A program made the translations under genes and the position numbers. DNA of 64,000 nt. It comes from Rhynchospora pubera (lineage: Eukaryota; Streptophyta; Magnoliopsida; Poales; Cyperaceae). The DNA is taken from the NCBI GenBank assembly GCA_028095005.1, contig CM051459.1, positions 18,276,699 to 18,340,698 on the forward strand, written 5' to 3'. Below, piece by piece: positions 11,700 to 23,651 of the stretch (within the stretch, counting starts at the first letter, position 1; the number at the start of each line of letters is the position of its first letter). Below the pieces are notes generated by a model. That model ran no database searches. It saw only the letters and a program-made list of their open reading frames with translations, and was not told the origin of the DNA.

Positions 11700-12660
11700 C
11701 TATATAAATTTTTAATTAGTAATACTAACACTTATAATTGTTAATTGTATCATAGTATTTATTATTTACAATTTAACTAAAATTTAATTATTACTTTGGT
11801 CATAACATTGACTAAATTTAATTATAAACATGTCTTTAACTTTTATCAGATATATGCATTAATAGCACGTGATGTGGGCAAATTTAGCATATCGAACATG
11901 CATTTTTTTTGGGTAGTTTCCATTTATATATATATATAAAGTATTAAAATGTAAAAATTATTAATTACTAATACTGAAACTTAATTGTAAGAAAGTATTT
12001 GTCGTTCACAAGTTTAATTAAAATTCAGTTATAACTTTAATAGCAACATTGTACATTGATGAAATTTAATTACAAATATAAGTATGACAACTTCAATGGT
12101 CAAATATAAATTTTTATCAAATATAGATTTAGCAAATTTAATAATATATCAAATAGTATTAGTCGACTTTTATTTTGGGAGGGAGAAAAAAAGTTACAGA
12201 CTAAATATAAGTGCGCACTACGAGGTTATTGATTTGGCAATATATATTTAAGAAAAAGAGAGGGTGAGTGGGTGGTTATGGGTAGTGGAAAATTATTTAA
12301 TTACAGCAAATAATTTAGGTAATGAATTTGTGGCGGAAAAATCTGGCGCCATCTATAAAAATATTTCCTTGCAAGAAAAGTTTAGTCCATAAGTTTCAAA
12401 ATAAGATAACTGTAATGTTATGTCAGTACATTTGCCTTTAAGGCTATTATTCCCGTCGATTACTCGACGGGTAAAGTCGACGAGTTACATGAAATCGCCA
12501 TTCAAATATTATTATTTCCGATTTTTATCCCCGAGGGAACTCATGAAGCTTTTCCCGAGTAAGCGTCATTTCTTCCCATTTCGCATATTATTCCCCTGGA
12601 AAGTTAAGATATCCACGGTAATGTATTTTCGATCCACGGTAATAATCAAAATTCTTGTAG
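11700..12660. other. AT-rich spacer with a small palindrome
   Basis: No gene seen. A short perfect palindrome-like motif CCCGTCGA...TCGACGGG lies at about 12451-12470. Otherwise the sequence is AT-rich and without clear boundaries. Confidence 0.45.
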
Positions 12661-12667
12661 TTACTAC

Positions 12668-12826
12668 TAGGGGTGAATATGGGGCGGATACGGAGCTGAT
12701 AGTGGTCATACCAAATCCGTATCCATATTTTTTTTCGGATTCGGATACGGATACGGATACAGTGCAGATGTTAAACGGATACGAATACGATTCGGATATT
12801 GTCGGATATGGATACGAATACGGATA
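12668..12826. repeat. CGGATA-rich degenerate repeat (hAT-like end)
   Basis: Starts TAGGGGTGAATATGGGGCGG, which resembles hAT-type termini, then runs through many copies of CGGATA/CGAATA and its complement. The plus-strand open frame across it (12420-12827) ends in Asp/Tyr-rich repeats caused by the hexamer and is not a gene. Confidence 0.5.
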
Positions 12827-13177
12827 ATATTTTGCTCAATTTATTTTATTAAACAAAAGACAATATTCAAATGGAAAAGTATAATGTTTATTTTTTATTA
12901 CTACTATAGAATTAACTAAAAAATATATAGAAAGACAACGACAAAAAAATCTTATTCACACATATATTGAGACGTCACTAAAAGCAAACTTTAATCAAGT
13001 TTATACAAAAATTGGCATCATCTTATAGTAAAAAAAAAAAAAAAGAATCGTCAATTATGATGCAATTATGATTGCAGGAGGTATATATATGGTAAGTAAT
13101 TAATCAGTTGCGAGAGTTATATGACAGTACTATATTATATTAATGAAGGAACTACCAGGATAATGACATATACTGTA

Positions 13178-13483
13178 GCTCTGTTTGGATGGATAGGAAT
13201 AAAAGGTTATTCGGGAGTAAATAGCTATTTCTGATTAAGTTACAATCCAAACAACTTTAGATTAAGGATTTACTCCGGTTTGAAGACAGATTAACTAATA
13301 TGACAAAACGTTAGAACAAGAGAGTGAATTTACAAAATTAAAAAGAAAAAATGACAAAGCTCATTATTTATTCCTTGCGTCATCCAAATAAAAACCTTTA
13401 ATCTAAAATTAAACTTATTCTTTATAATTCAAAATTTTACTCCTGAATAAATAATCATACCCTTAATCATTCAAACAGAACCT
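13178..13483. mobile_element. GTTTGGAT-type MITE (~306 bp)
   Basis: Ends inverted: CTCTGTTTGGATGG at the left, CATTCAAACAGAACC at the right. The interior pairs inward, with TTATTCGGGAGTAAAT against ATTTACTCCTGAATAA-like sequence. It is absent at the matching place in duplication copy B, which confirms it as an insertion. The target duplication is unclear (TA on both sides). Confidence 0.72.
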
Positions 13484-13730
13484 TAGACATTAATTCCTGT
13501 CCATCCGCATGCATAGTCTATATATTAATTTTTATGTACGAATCCATTTATTTACACGAGAAGTATAAGAACACAGTGACCGAGTGACCCAATCTTTGTA
13601 CGTACGGAATAACTGGAGTACGGATATTTTCATGTTTATAGTTAATTAATAAACAAGGATTGATGGGATTTTGGCAGCAAACAAGCCTGTGACAGAATAT
13701 ACATTTATACCAAGAAGATATTGTGGTTGT

Positions 13731-15182
13731 TGCAAACCTAGTCAAAATAATCTAGTTTATCTGATTTAATCTATCGTAGCAAATTAGGAATCGAACACGG
13801 GGACGGATTCAATTAATTTTATTCTTAAATATCTGATTCAAATAAGCCTAGTTATAAAAACAATTTTTGGTATCTAAAACAGTTTTAAAGGGTTTCTAAA
13901 TTAGAGTTTATAAAGTAATGATCTAAATTAAATCTAAACACTAAGTTTGATTGAGTGATTAAGAGAGAAAATAGGGGTTCAGGTCAAGGTACTTCATCTA
14001 TGTAGCAGGTTCCAAACGGTCTGTCTGATGTCTCAGACGATCCGTTTGAACCACGTGCAGATGAATTAATTAGGAAAATTTAGGCTATTTCATATGCAGA
14101 TTTATGGCTTAACCTTAATTGCCAGATTCTAACCATCGTTCAGTTCTGGTTCTTAAGTTCAAGTCAATTCACCAATTAAAAACACTAAGGTTGGACATCA
14201 CCAATACCTAAGGTCTCTAAAATCTATCTTTCATACAAAGGACATCTTATAACCATCGTTACAAGAAAGGTTCACCTATCGGTTACTTAATCCCGGTTTC
14301 ATTCATCAATTACTTTCATTCTCAATTAGATCAATCACAAATCAACTAAGGTATAGACTATTGAAATCAAATTAGATAAGACCTTAATCTAATAGATCCT
14401 AATCAATTCTACCTAAGTAATTCATGAAGTCACATGGCAAATAGAAATCAAAAGATAGAAATCATATGAAAATACCATAAACTCCAACTAAACAATATCA
14501 AAAGCAACTACATAGATTAGGTTCCCTACCATTGCCCCTAAAACACAAATTAGCCTAGCATTGTATTAAACAACAGAAATAAAACAAGGTTTCTCAGCAA
14601 CATAGAGTTAAAAGAAAAATTACAACATAATTCAAACTTCTTTCTTTCTGCTTCTGCAATCTGGCGTCTTCAAACGGTCCGTCTATGGCACCCAGATGGG
14701 TCGTTTGAACTGATCTTTGGCTAGGGTTTGAAGATTTCTCTCTCAGATCGAACTCTCCTTCTTCCAGGGGTCAGACCTTCTTTTTATAACTTTCAAATCC
14801 TTGCTAAAGTCGGTAGAAACTGTCTTGGATCATGCCAAAGTGGAGGGACTCGATTTAGAGGCAGTTTTCAGCCAAAATAGAAGTTGTCCTGAATAAGTCA
14901 GGTATGGAACAACCAAACGGACCGTCTGGAGTCCGGACGGGTCGTCTGACGGCAGTTTGGGCTGGGGTATAGTTCAGACTGGGCCTGTCTCGAATCTCTA
15001 TCTAAAATTGCCAAAATCAACAGAAAGTAGCAGAAATTATCGCGGAGAACCTGTAAACATATGGAGCAATAGCAGTACCTAGCTTCTACCTAAAATCAAC
15101 AAATTATCATCAAAATATGCAATATTAAACCAATTTAAAGACCTAGTTAGGGTTAAAATGTGTGCATGAAATCCGCTGATCA
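13731..15182 (-). mobile_element. Solo LTR (1452 bp) with 5-bp TSD
   Basis: Has TG...CA ends and a perfect 5-bp target duplication GTTGT (13726-13730 and 15183-15187). The paralogous copy B lacks it, so both edges are independently supported. No coding region is present. On the minus strand the 3' part contains CCGTCCCCGTGTTCGATTCC, like the CCCTGTGGATTCGACCC motif near the end of many Ty3/gypsy Athila-group LTRs, so the LTR is read on the minus strand. Class is inferred. It holds three imperfect palindrome pairs built on CAAACGG...CCGTTTG (about 14010-14052, 14672-14710 and 14910-14960). Confidence 0.85.
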
Positions 15183-15269
15183 GTTGTGTGTTTTCCAGTT
15201 AAAACTGGGAATTAAACACTGTTATATCATCTATAATTTTACGAGAATAAATAAAATTGAACGTTCTAT

Positions 15270-15634
15270 AACTGATGCAACTGTCCAACATATTTGACGA
15301 TAAGTCCGTCAAACTCGAACGAATCTCGATTTTTGAAATTACAACATTTAATCTAAACTGCTCAATTTTCTCCACAATGAAATCTCTTTACATACCAAAT
15401 ATTATTTTTAATTTTTTTTTGCACTTCTTTTTAAAATTTTAGAAAATCCTTAATTAGTCATGGATTCACCAATTTTAAAATTTCAAAATTAATACTTAAG
15501 AAATTGAAAAAAAATATTAATTTGATCTCAAAAAAATTTCAATATAGAAATCACATTGAGCGATTATTTGACATTTCAATAAATAAGGTGAAAATTAAAT
15601 TTAACGCCAAATATATTTCACTCTAGCATTACTC
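15270..15634. mobile_element. Fold-back MITE, Mutator-type family (copy in duplication A)
   Basis: Inverted arms: ATGCAACTGTCCAAC at the left, TCTAGCATTA at the right, with core GAAATCTC...GAAATCACATTGAGCG. It occupies the same site as the element at 19414 in duplication copy B, so it predates the duplication. Target duplication is no longer recognisable. Confidence 0.65.
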
Positions 15635-15639
15635 ACAAA

Positions 15640-16088
15640 ATAAAGATTAATTATGAGGCATGCTCAATAGTATATAAGATCGCTCCTATTATATACTTTG
15701 GTGCGATGTGGTGTGTATGGAAAGATAGAAATGCAAGATGTTTAAAAAAAAAAAACTTTTCATTCATTTAGATATTTAGCCTCACAGATTTTGGTTTAAA
15801 TAAACTATTGGTCGAAACTATGGTCGGGGGAGGTTAAGACTCAAGTGGCAGAGTGGTTGCCTTTATTTGAGAAAATGCCATTGCAGATTGCTGGACGTGA
15901 GCTCATGGATAGCGAGTCGAGGAGGAGGCGTGCATCCATACAGTGGTGTGATCACAATGCTATCAAAGAAGGACAACTCAAGAGACTATGCTCGTTATCT
16001 CTTGGGTCGAGGAAGGAACTTATTAATCTATTTTTATGGTGTTTGTCAGTTTTATGAATAATTTCATGAATAAGTCTATTAATGTCAC
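15640..16088. other. Spacer, no supported gene
   Basis: Two overlapping plus-strand open frames of 64-70 codons (15845-16061) have no recognisable motif and overlap each other in different frames. They look like chance or a decayed fragment. Confidence 0.4.
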
Positions 16089-16089
16089 G

Positions 16090-16246
16090 GGGCCGTTTGG
16101 ATCGCATAGGAATAAGAGGAATAGCCTATTTCTAGACATAAAATATTAGTAAGTGTGTAACTTTGTGAAGAATTTGAATGGTTACGAATAAATTTCCATT
16201 TAGAAAAAAACTATTCCTCTTATTCCTAAGCAATCCAAACGGTCCT
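16090..16246. mobile_element. GTTTGGAT-type MITE (~157 bp)
   Basis: Ends GGGCCGTTTGGATCG and CAATCCAAACGGTCC are inverted. The arms continue inward (GGAATAAGAGGAATAG against CTATTCCTCTTATTCC) with a near-palindromic centre. Same family type as 29045, 49373 and 57577. Confidence 0.75.
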
Positions 16247-17262
16247 ATAATGAATAAAGAGATTTAGCGCTAGAGCACTGGCACCTCATGATTTTGGTGC
16301 TAGTTCTTCAGACTATTAGGGGTGATGGTTAAGAAAATATTATAATACATTATTTTTTTTCGTTTTATTGAAAATAGTGGCTAGCACTTAGTAATATGAG
16401 TCACTTCACTTGTTTCAAAAAAAAAAAAAATCAATCGTCTCCAACCGTACGTTAGCAATATGAATTTTCAACTCAGTTCATACACAACCGACGAACCTCC
16501 TGCTCAAAATTGCTTCGTCGGTTCACTCCTGGAGTCTATTGACTTGGTGAAAGTTTTTGTCACTTTCAATTTACTTTGTTTTTCCTTTTTAATTTGTTAA
16601 TTTATTTTTTCTTTCTTCTTTTTTTTCCTTTTTTTTTATAACCTTGTAAATATTTTTCTTTATCAATGAAAAATTGTTGGTGAGGCAATCGCCACTGGGC
16701 CCTAAAAAACAACTATGTGAGGTCTTGCAATTATCAATCATGGTTACCGATTAATATTGATATCTGTTATTTTGTCCCGAGTTGGGGGGGTTTTGTATAG
16801 CATTTTATCACTTTAAACATCAACTAAAATATATTTAGGCTCTTTTGTTGAATATGGATAAGAGATTATTCCTGATTAATTCTTATCGACATTAAAAAAA
16901 ATATTCAAAACAAATTGGATAAAAAATTTATCATGAAATGAAATCCATTTAAGCAAGCTTCTTCAACATTTAGGAACAGTATATACTTTTAATCTTGAAT
17001 AACTAATTGTGTAGTCTTATTCTCACACCAAAATTAAAGGATCGAGCCGGAAATTGTTCATACAATGACGAAAACAACATTATTATTTCCCTTGAAATAT
17101 ATTCGTACAAACCCTCAGACACATGATTAATATATAAAAACTCAAAATTACATAAAAACACAAATAATACGACCATTTTAATTTTAAAAGTGTATTAATT
17201 TGTATCCGTTACACATTTAATCCTCTCATATGCTCAATTTCTTTTGCAGTCTTGAAACCTTC

Positions 17263-17905
17263 TTAGTGCACCCTGCAGTAAACAGTGAAAAAATAAATAG
17301 CCGCAGTTAGTACAGAGTTCAGGGGAAAATTTTGCTTTAATGAGCAATGAAGTGTTCTAAATGAAAATGTTGATAATGTAATTAGAATCACGGAGGTGTT
17401 GACTAAGTGCCTTCAAAATATGGTGAAATCTTCAACTCAATCTAGAAAAATGTGTCAAATCAATTATTACCGTTTTTTAGACATTGTGAGATGAAAACAT
17501 ATGTCAGGAATGTAAAGGATCGTACTTTTAGATATTATATAATTAAGTAAATTCATACTTGGAACAGTCAGTGGAGGTGCTGATAGCATAGGGAATACTG
17601 ACACCGCACTTGCCAGGGAGGCCGGCAACAGCACCGGAATTGAAGGTCATAGTTTTGGCGAGGTTCTTGAGACAGTTGCACACAGTCTGGCGGTCGGTGC
17701 CTGTCACAGCCTTTAAGTTCAGGCTCTTAATGCCGCTGCAGCAGCCGGCAGATGGGGAGCCTTGACCAGTGCGTGCATATGCCATGCACGGGGCCACGGA
17801 AGTTGCGACATCGCCGCATGTAACAGCATTTGCAGCATATGGTGCTGTCAGGAGGAGGATGGCCACTGCAGCAGCAGTGATGGCACGAATCTCAATGCAA
17901 GCCAT
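17263..17905 (-). CDS. Type-1 non-specific lipid transfer protein (2 exons)
   Basis: Complete nsLTP1 gene: exon 1 17905-17559, intron 17558-17273 (GT...AG), exon 2 17272-17263 encoding only the end ...KVH and the stop. This late intron just before the stop is typical of LTP1 genes. The product is 118 residues: a 27-residue signal peptide ending ...YAANA, then a 91-residue mature protein. The eight cysteines fit the family spacing C-X9-C-X14-CC-X19-CXC-X21-C-X13-C, giving four disulphides around a lipid tunnel. Two conserved motifs, GTDRQ and PYAIS, line the lipid entrance. The ATG at 17905 is chosen because the signal peptide begins there; an upstream extension of the open frame to 18046 has no signal-like features and is read as 5' UTR. 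The secreted product binds lipids in the apoplast or cuticle; tissue and ligand cannot be told. Confidence 0.95.
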
Positions 17906-18020
17906 TGCAAAAGCTAGAAGGTGAGTGTGAAGGGAGCTTGAAGTGCAAGAGAAAGTAAGTTGATGGTAAATTAATCGGTAGTGATATGTTGGGATGCTAT
18001 GCCATGAAAGGGTATGCAGA

Positions 18021-18032
18021 GGGTTTATGTAG
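18021..18032 (-). promoter_or_regulatory. Possible TATA box of LTP gene
   Basis: Minus-strand TACATAAACCC lies ~115 bp upstream of the LTP ATG, a usual distance. The match to TATAWA is imperfect. Confidence 0.35.
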
Positions 18033-18262
18033 CCGTGCCGACTCATAAATTAGTCTACAACTAATGGACAGAGCACCTAATTGCTTCCTCTTCATTAATG
18101 ATTTCTCTTAACTGTGGCATTCTTTGTTGGGTAGGCGGTTGGAGATTTTACAAGATAGTTTAACATAATAACGCCATCTTTGAAACATGCATATTTTTCT
18201 CAATCAACAATTATTTATTCTTACTACACACCAAGTAATATAACTTGTTTTCAGTCAGTCAT

Positions 18263-18302
18263 AGCCTTTTATTCCAAACATGTTGGGTAAACTAGAAATG
18301 AC
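18263..18302 (-). repeat. Fragment of RTE LINE 3' end
   Basis: Resembles the 3' end of the LINE at 8205-8245: CATAGCCTTTTATTCCAAAC and a following GTTGGGTAAACTAGAAA mirror its AAGCCTTTTGTCCCAAACAAGTTGGGGTAGGCTAGAAA-type terminus, in the same orientation. A 5'-truncated insertion or a SINE tail borrowing that end are both possible. Confidence 0.5.
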
Positions 18303-18346
18303 AGTCAGATTATCATTTCTTATATATATAGCTTAGTTTTTTTAAA

Positions 18347-18416
18347 CTGGCTCACCAAGTTTATCGCAAGCATGCATTTTTGAACCCTGGATCAGCCCAC
18401 TGAGCTACCAGACCAA
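18347..18416 (-). repeat. tRNA-derived relic (SINE head or pseudo-tRNA)
   Basis: On the minus strand TGGTAGCTCAGTGGG matches a tRNA A box, followed ~10 bp later by CCAGGGTTCA, a B-box-like motif. The spacing is too short for an intact tRNA and no acceptor pairing is seen, so this is a decayed SINE or pseudo-tRNA. Confidence 0.45.
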
Positions 18417-18825
18417 ATTAAAACCTTGTTTAATAAAGAAGATAAAATGTGAGCCAAAACTTAGTGGTAGTTTCTAGTTAAGATAATAAAAACATACTAA
18501 TAGTACCTTTTAAACCCAACTCAATCCAAATCAAAATAAATAAAATATTTCTTCAATAAAGAAACATAAATTTTCAGCGAAAGATCAATTGTACTTCGTA
18601 CTTATTTATTTTTTATTCATCTTATGACTCCAACCTTGGAACTCTTAAGCAATCTTCTCTGTATCAAGTTTTCCTTTACAAAACTCGAATTATCGTATCA
18701 GAAAATACCGCTTAATAATTATAAAAATCAGCTGATCTCCACAGCTTAAGTTTTTTCCTTAATTTTTTTTTTAGTTATAGATTTTGTGTGATTAAACCGG
18801 ACTTCTGTCTTCAAGAGCAAAAAAT

Positions 18826-19777
18826 GCAATTATGATTGCAGGAGGTATATACCTATTGAGCCTTGTTAGTGACAACCACCAGCGATTTTAATTAATTAAT
18901 TAGTTGCAAGGGATTTATGACTGTACTATTATATTAATGAAGGAACTGCAAGGATAGTGACATATACTGATACTGGTTTAACAGTTGCTGTTGAACTTTA
19001 AAAAAAAAAGGATAATGACATATACCGTTCGACATTAATTCCTGTCCATCCGCATGCATGGTCTATATATTAACTTTTATGTACGAATCCATTTATTTAC
19101 ACAAGAAAAGCACAACTGCACAAGAACACAGTGACCCAATCTTAGTACGTACGGAATAACTGGGGTACCGTACGGATATATCCATGTTTATAGTTAATTA
19201 ATAAACTGGGATTGATTGGATTTTGGCAGTAAACAAGCCAGTAACAGAATATACATTTATGCCAAGAAGATGTTGTGGTTCATTGTTTTTCAGTTAAAAC
19301 TGGGAATTAAACACTAAGCTGTTGTGGTTGTGTGTTTTCCAGTTATAACTGGGAATTAAACACTATTGTATCATCCATAATTTTATGAAAATAAATACAA
19401 TTGGAGGTTTTATAACTAATGCAAGTGTCCAACATGTTTGAAAATACGCTTGTTAAACTCGATCGAATCTCAATTTTCGAAATTACAACGTTTAATCTGA
19501 ACTCCTCAATATGATCTTCATATTATAATTATCTTGAAGGCCGATTTTACAATTTTTCAAACTTTTTAACTATTTTTTTTCAGATTTTTTAAAATTAGAG
19601 GGTCTAGAATTAATTAGATTGAAGATTTTCTAAATTACAAAATAAATAGTAAAAAATTTAATATCTAAGGAGATTTCATTATGGAAAATAAATTGAGCGG
19701 TTCGAATTTCCTATTATAATATTAAAAATTGAGATTTGATTGTGTTTGACGGTCTCAAGTTGACTCTAGCATTATTT
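18826..19777. repeat. Segmental duplication, copy B
   Basis: Matches 13055-15634 in direct orientation. It lacks the MITE and solo LTR found in copy A and instead has a local tandem duplication. The phrase CAGTTAAAACTGGGAATTAAACAC occurs at 19289-19313 and again in slightly changed form at 19339-19362; copy A has it once. The LTP gene lies between the two copies. Confidence 0.83.
19414..19777. mobile_element. Fold-back MITE, Mutator-type family (copy in duplication B)
   Basis: Inverted arms AATGCAAGTGTCCAAC and GACTCTAGCATT, with core AATATGATCTTCATATTATA and GATTTCATTATGG. It is the paralogue of the element at 15270. The terminal AATGC(A/T)AG(T/A)GTC is shared with the 41033 element. Confidence 0.65.
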
Positions 19778-20128
19778 TAATTTTTTTAAATCTTATTTGA
19801 TGTTTTTATTATTAAGCTTTAACGAAAAATATCAGAAATATTTCTAACACTTTTAGCAAAGGCCTCCACCCTGAAACAACGGTTTATTGTCAACAAAGTT
19901 TCCGAAAGGAAATTTTTAGTTTTCTGTTTAATTGATAGAACAATTCTTTCATTTCTAAACTTTCACCATATAAACATAACTCCAACAAACTGATCAGTAC
20001 TTTCTACCAACTACTGATGCAAAAAATATAGATCAATTCACAATTACAAACTATACATTAAACATTATTTTTTGTTACACATACTCCAAGTGAAAGGAAT
20101 TTCCTTTTCATTGTAGGACTTGTAATTA

Positions 20129-20431
20129 GGTCATTATGTTCGGTAGAGGAGTAAATCGTGGAGTAATTTAAGAAGAATTAAATAGTTAATTCACTATTTT
20201 TCTAATTTTGTATCATGTTTGGTATGAAAAGATTAAGTAAATATGGAGTAAGAGTAATTAAATAATGATAATCATCTCTTGTTTTATGTGGAGTAACTTT
20301 ACTCCACCTAAAATGGTAGAGTAATTTACTCCTTCATACTCTACAATACTCCAAATTTTAATTATGTTTGGAGGAATAAAAATGGATTAATGAGTTACTC
20401 CCACCTTTAATCCTCTACCAAACATGGTGCC
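20129..20431. mobile_element. Tourist-like (PIF/Harbinger) MITE, 303 bp
   Basis: Terminal inverted repeats GGTCATTATGTTCGGTAGAG and CTCTACCAAACATGGTGCC; flanked by TTA on both sides (20126-20128, 20432-20434), the standard PIF/Harbinger target. Repeated GGAGTAA/TTACTCC motifs fill the arms. Confidence 0.8.
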
Positions 20432-20871
20432 TTAATATTTTTCCCCCTCCCTTTCTCTCTCTTTCATTTTCGAATAATAATTAAACTTTATTTTTTATTG
20501 ATAAAATTATGGTTGACAAATACCTACTCTTTGAAACATATATTCTTCCAACTAATTCGATATTATATTTTGTTTCATATCAAAGCGAGAATTGCGGGGC
20601 CTAAATTGAAACTAATGTCGTACAAAAGTACAAAACAGTTGCAGCTATTTAATGGCAATCATCAATAATAATTTAAACGATAGCGTTGGAATTAATTATG
20701 TGTCTCTATAATATTTATTAACTTAAAGCTAATAGATCTGAGACTGAGAGCAATGCGTGTTTGCTTATTTTTCACGTTGATGATTGATTTTGACAGCGAG
20801 TTGGATATGCATTCTTCCAATGTCGGAATATCCTACCCTCAATTTCAGAATCTAACACATATACTTAGTAC

Positions 20872-23325
20872 GAATTCAGATCCTGTGCCGCGCGGGACCG
20901 TCCAGCGCACAGAATCTGGACCCTCCGTAAAATCCTACGGCCATAAATCTTTCCTCTTCGCTCCCAAACTATATCGGATTGGATCCGTTATTTGCCTCCG
21001 TTACCGTATCTGTATCTGTGTGCTTCTGAAGCGAGAGAAAGAGAGCGAGAGAGAGACCTAGATCGAGCGACAGACAGCAAACACAGAGTAAGCCCCCCCT
21101 CTCTCTCAGAAGGCGAAGAGGAAAGCTTGGCAATTTCTCTCAGAAACCCTCTTGCAAACCCTAGCTTGGCGATTTCTATCAAAAGGCAAAAAGAAAACAT
21201 GCTGTAAATCACATAAGGTGAATCCACCTTTATTTAGATAAAAGTGATATTTATCATGTCATCTGCTAACTTCTTTTGTTTCCTTGTCACAGGTTCCACC
21301 CTTGGAGAAGTCTAAGGTTTCATTTCTATAATTCTTTTTCTTTTCTTTATAAATAATAACTGACCCGTGAAAATTCTGGTAAAAGTACAGATTGGAAGCT
21401 TTTTTAATGCATGATTTCTGAAATTACTTAGCTTAGATTTTTCCTGTTATTGATTATAGATGATGTTTCTATCTAATGGCTGTAATGCCTTGTCTAATGT
21501 TTGCACTTGTTTTCACTTGCTTAGAGTATGCAGTGTTACGATGAATTAATAAGTGTCGCGTATATGCCACTGGTACAGAGCCACTATATTATGTCCTAAT
21601 TCCAAACAAAGCTGCGGTCCACTGTATAATGTCTTCTTTTATACAAGGAATAACTGATAAGTTCAAGGAGAAGGATGCTCGTTATTCTGGTTCTGCAACA
21701 TTTTCATACGAATTCTTTCTGACGACAGTCATTTCCTTTATTGTTCCTTGAGTTTTTAACAGTTTCTGTGGAGTACTTTTCTCCTTATTGTGAATTATGT
21801 AATTAGTGTATCATCTGTTAGTTCTTTTAGATAGAAGTTACTGATTTTTGCTTTTTTTTTGGCTTTCATAATTTTATTTTACTGGTTGAAATATATATAT
21901 TTGACTTTAGAATAGTGGATATTTCAAATCTTATAATATCATGTGATGCAATGGTGCTCAAGTGGTGATTGATGAAATGTGGTTTTGAGTTTAGGATAGT
22001 GGATATTTGCTATGAACTTGGATTGGAGTATATTGTACAGACTTAAATTAACATGCTTGTACCGCTGTTTAACATGCTTGTACCGACCTTTAAATAAACT
22101 GCTCTGTACAGGAGTATTCAAAACATTATACAGCCCCACTTTCATTGAAAAAAAAAGATGATAATTTAAACAAGGAACAAGAGATCAATTCTACACATCC
22201 GATCCTGTACCAGTCTTTGGAACTTATACAAGGCCAGTACCAAGGTAACAAGAGATTAATTCTACACATCCTGTACCGGTCTTCGGAACTTACACATCCT
22301 GTACCGATCAATTCTAAACAAGGCAAAGATAATTTATACAAGGCCGGTACCAATCTTTGAAACTTATATACAAGGCCGGTACCAATCTTTTCCTCATCTT
22401 AACTAATCTTATATCCACTAATTGCATCAATGTCCCAATGCTTCTTTCGCTTGGCCATTTCCTTCAGCAACTATTGCAATCCAAACAAACAAAATTAGTT
22501 AATTATAAGACACAGACTGCCTACAGGTACAACGAAACTGTCAAAATTATAGGTTATATTCGAGAGTACTAAGTCTAATCTGAATCCTAAATCTCCAAAT
22601 GTCAAAATTGGTTTAACTGATGAATTTTGGTTCCTAATATTTCTTAACTTTGTGCCAGTAAGTAAAACCATATGTTCACTGAATTTCGTTGGTTTCACAT
22701 TAGTTGTGTTCTTTTTGTTCCTTAATTGCTTAGATGAGTCTCAAGGCCAGAAGGTTATTCTGAAGCAAATAACAATGACACGGTTTGAAACAATATAAAC
22801 TAGATCATTGGTTTTTCTGGCACCAAACTTACACGCTAGACCTCAATCAATTCCTCAATAAAAAAAGAACTCTTAGAAAAAAAACATATTACAATTACAA
22901 GTAGAAACCTGTCAAGTCCTGGCATGCTCGATGGAAGTGCTGAAACTAAACTGATACAGGGCATGCTGAAATTAAGAAGAAGCCCAACTCACTCGTTGGA
23001 TTTCAATTTTGGAGAACTATCGTGATTAGCATATAAGAGAGAGAAAGAGGCTAACCTGGTGGTTATTTAGCTGCCCAATTCGCAAGGGAAGAAGCTAACA
23101 GAGGTGAGTTCTTCTATAGCACTATCGATCTAGATTTCTCTCTCGCTCTCTCTTTCGCTTGCTTTCTCTCGCTTCAGAAACACGCAGATACGGTAACGGA
23201 GGCAAATAACGGACCCAACCCGATATCGTATGGGAGTGGAGAGAAAATATTTATGGCCGTAGGATTTTACGAAGGGTCCAGATCCTGTGCGCTGGACGGT
23301 CCCGCGCGGCACAGGATCTGGATTC
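20872..23325. mobile_element. MULE-like element with ~200-bp TIRs (2454 bp)
   Basis: The ends are inverted over roughly 200 bp (20872-21070 against 23120-23325). They share a GC-rich outer block (CAGATCCTGTGCCGCGCGGG), then TCCGTTATTTGCCTCCGTTA, then GA/CT repeats. The flanks TACTTAGTAC (20862-20871) and TACTTAATAC (23326-23335) are a 10-bp duplication with one mismatch, which fits Mutator-type insertion. No transposase was recognised, so it is non-autonomous. The interior has a leader-like stretch followed by AT-rich sequence, suggesting captured host DNA (Pack-MULE), but I could not name a captured gene. Confidence 0.8.
22030..22392. repeat. Degenerate repeats with CCGGTACC motifs inside the MULE
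   Basis: Several imperfect copies of CACATCCTGTACCGGTCTT and TACAAGGCCGGTACCAATCT alternate over ~360 bp, with weaker forms (ATGCTTGTACCG) at the left. The three small open frames over it are products of the repeat. Confidence 0.65.
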
Positions 23326-23631
23326 TACTTAATACTTCCGGTAAAAAAATTAATAAGGGCACGAGCAGGTGTTTGTTCATGCTGTAGTTTCGTCAGCATA
23401 CACATGTAGTAGTTTGTTCATGTTGCACAACTTTATTAACTGGTAAAATATGTATAACACTCAATACCTTAATAGGGCCTTGAAGAGTTTTATTTATTTT
23501 TTAACTCATGCTATATAAGATATATTTTGAGATATTCTCGCAAAACTCCTTAAAAATAAGTTTCGAAATCGACGTTGCTTTTATTTAGTTTGAAAATTTC
23601 CCAGAAAGAAATCATCAAGGAACATCTCATT

Positions 23632-23651
23632 CCCCCCCCCCCCCCCCCCCC
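23632..23651 (+). repeat. Poly-C tract (20 C)
   Basis: Uninterrupted run of 20 C residues between AT-rich flanks. It may be a true homopolymer or its length may be an assembly estimate. Confidence 0.8.

Larger units (their letters stand above)
13055..15634. repeat. Segmental duplication, copy A
   Basis: Matches 18826-19777 in the same order and orientation, with high identity in blocks. The block at ~13055-13170 (ATTATGATTGCAGGAGGTAT) matches ~18828-18975. 13485-13728 (GACATTAATTCCTGTCCATC) matches 19029-19280. 15183-15634 matches 19325-19777, including a shared MITE. Copy A differs by two insertions: a small MITE (13178-13483) and a solo LTR (13731-15182). Both are absent from copy B and so came after the duplication. 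Confidence 0.85.

Noticed and set aside
12420..12827. 135-codon plus-strand open frame
   Set aside because: Its C-terminal Asp/Tyr/Gly repeats come from the CGGATA hexamer of a transposon end; no protein motif.
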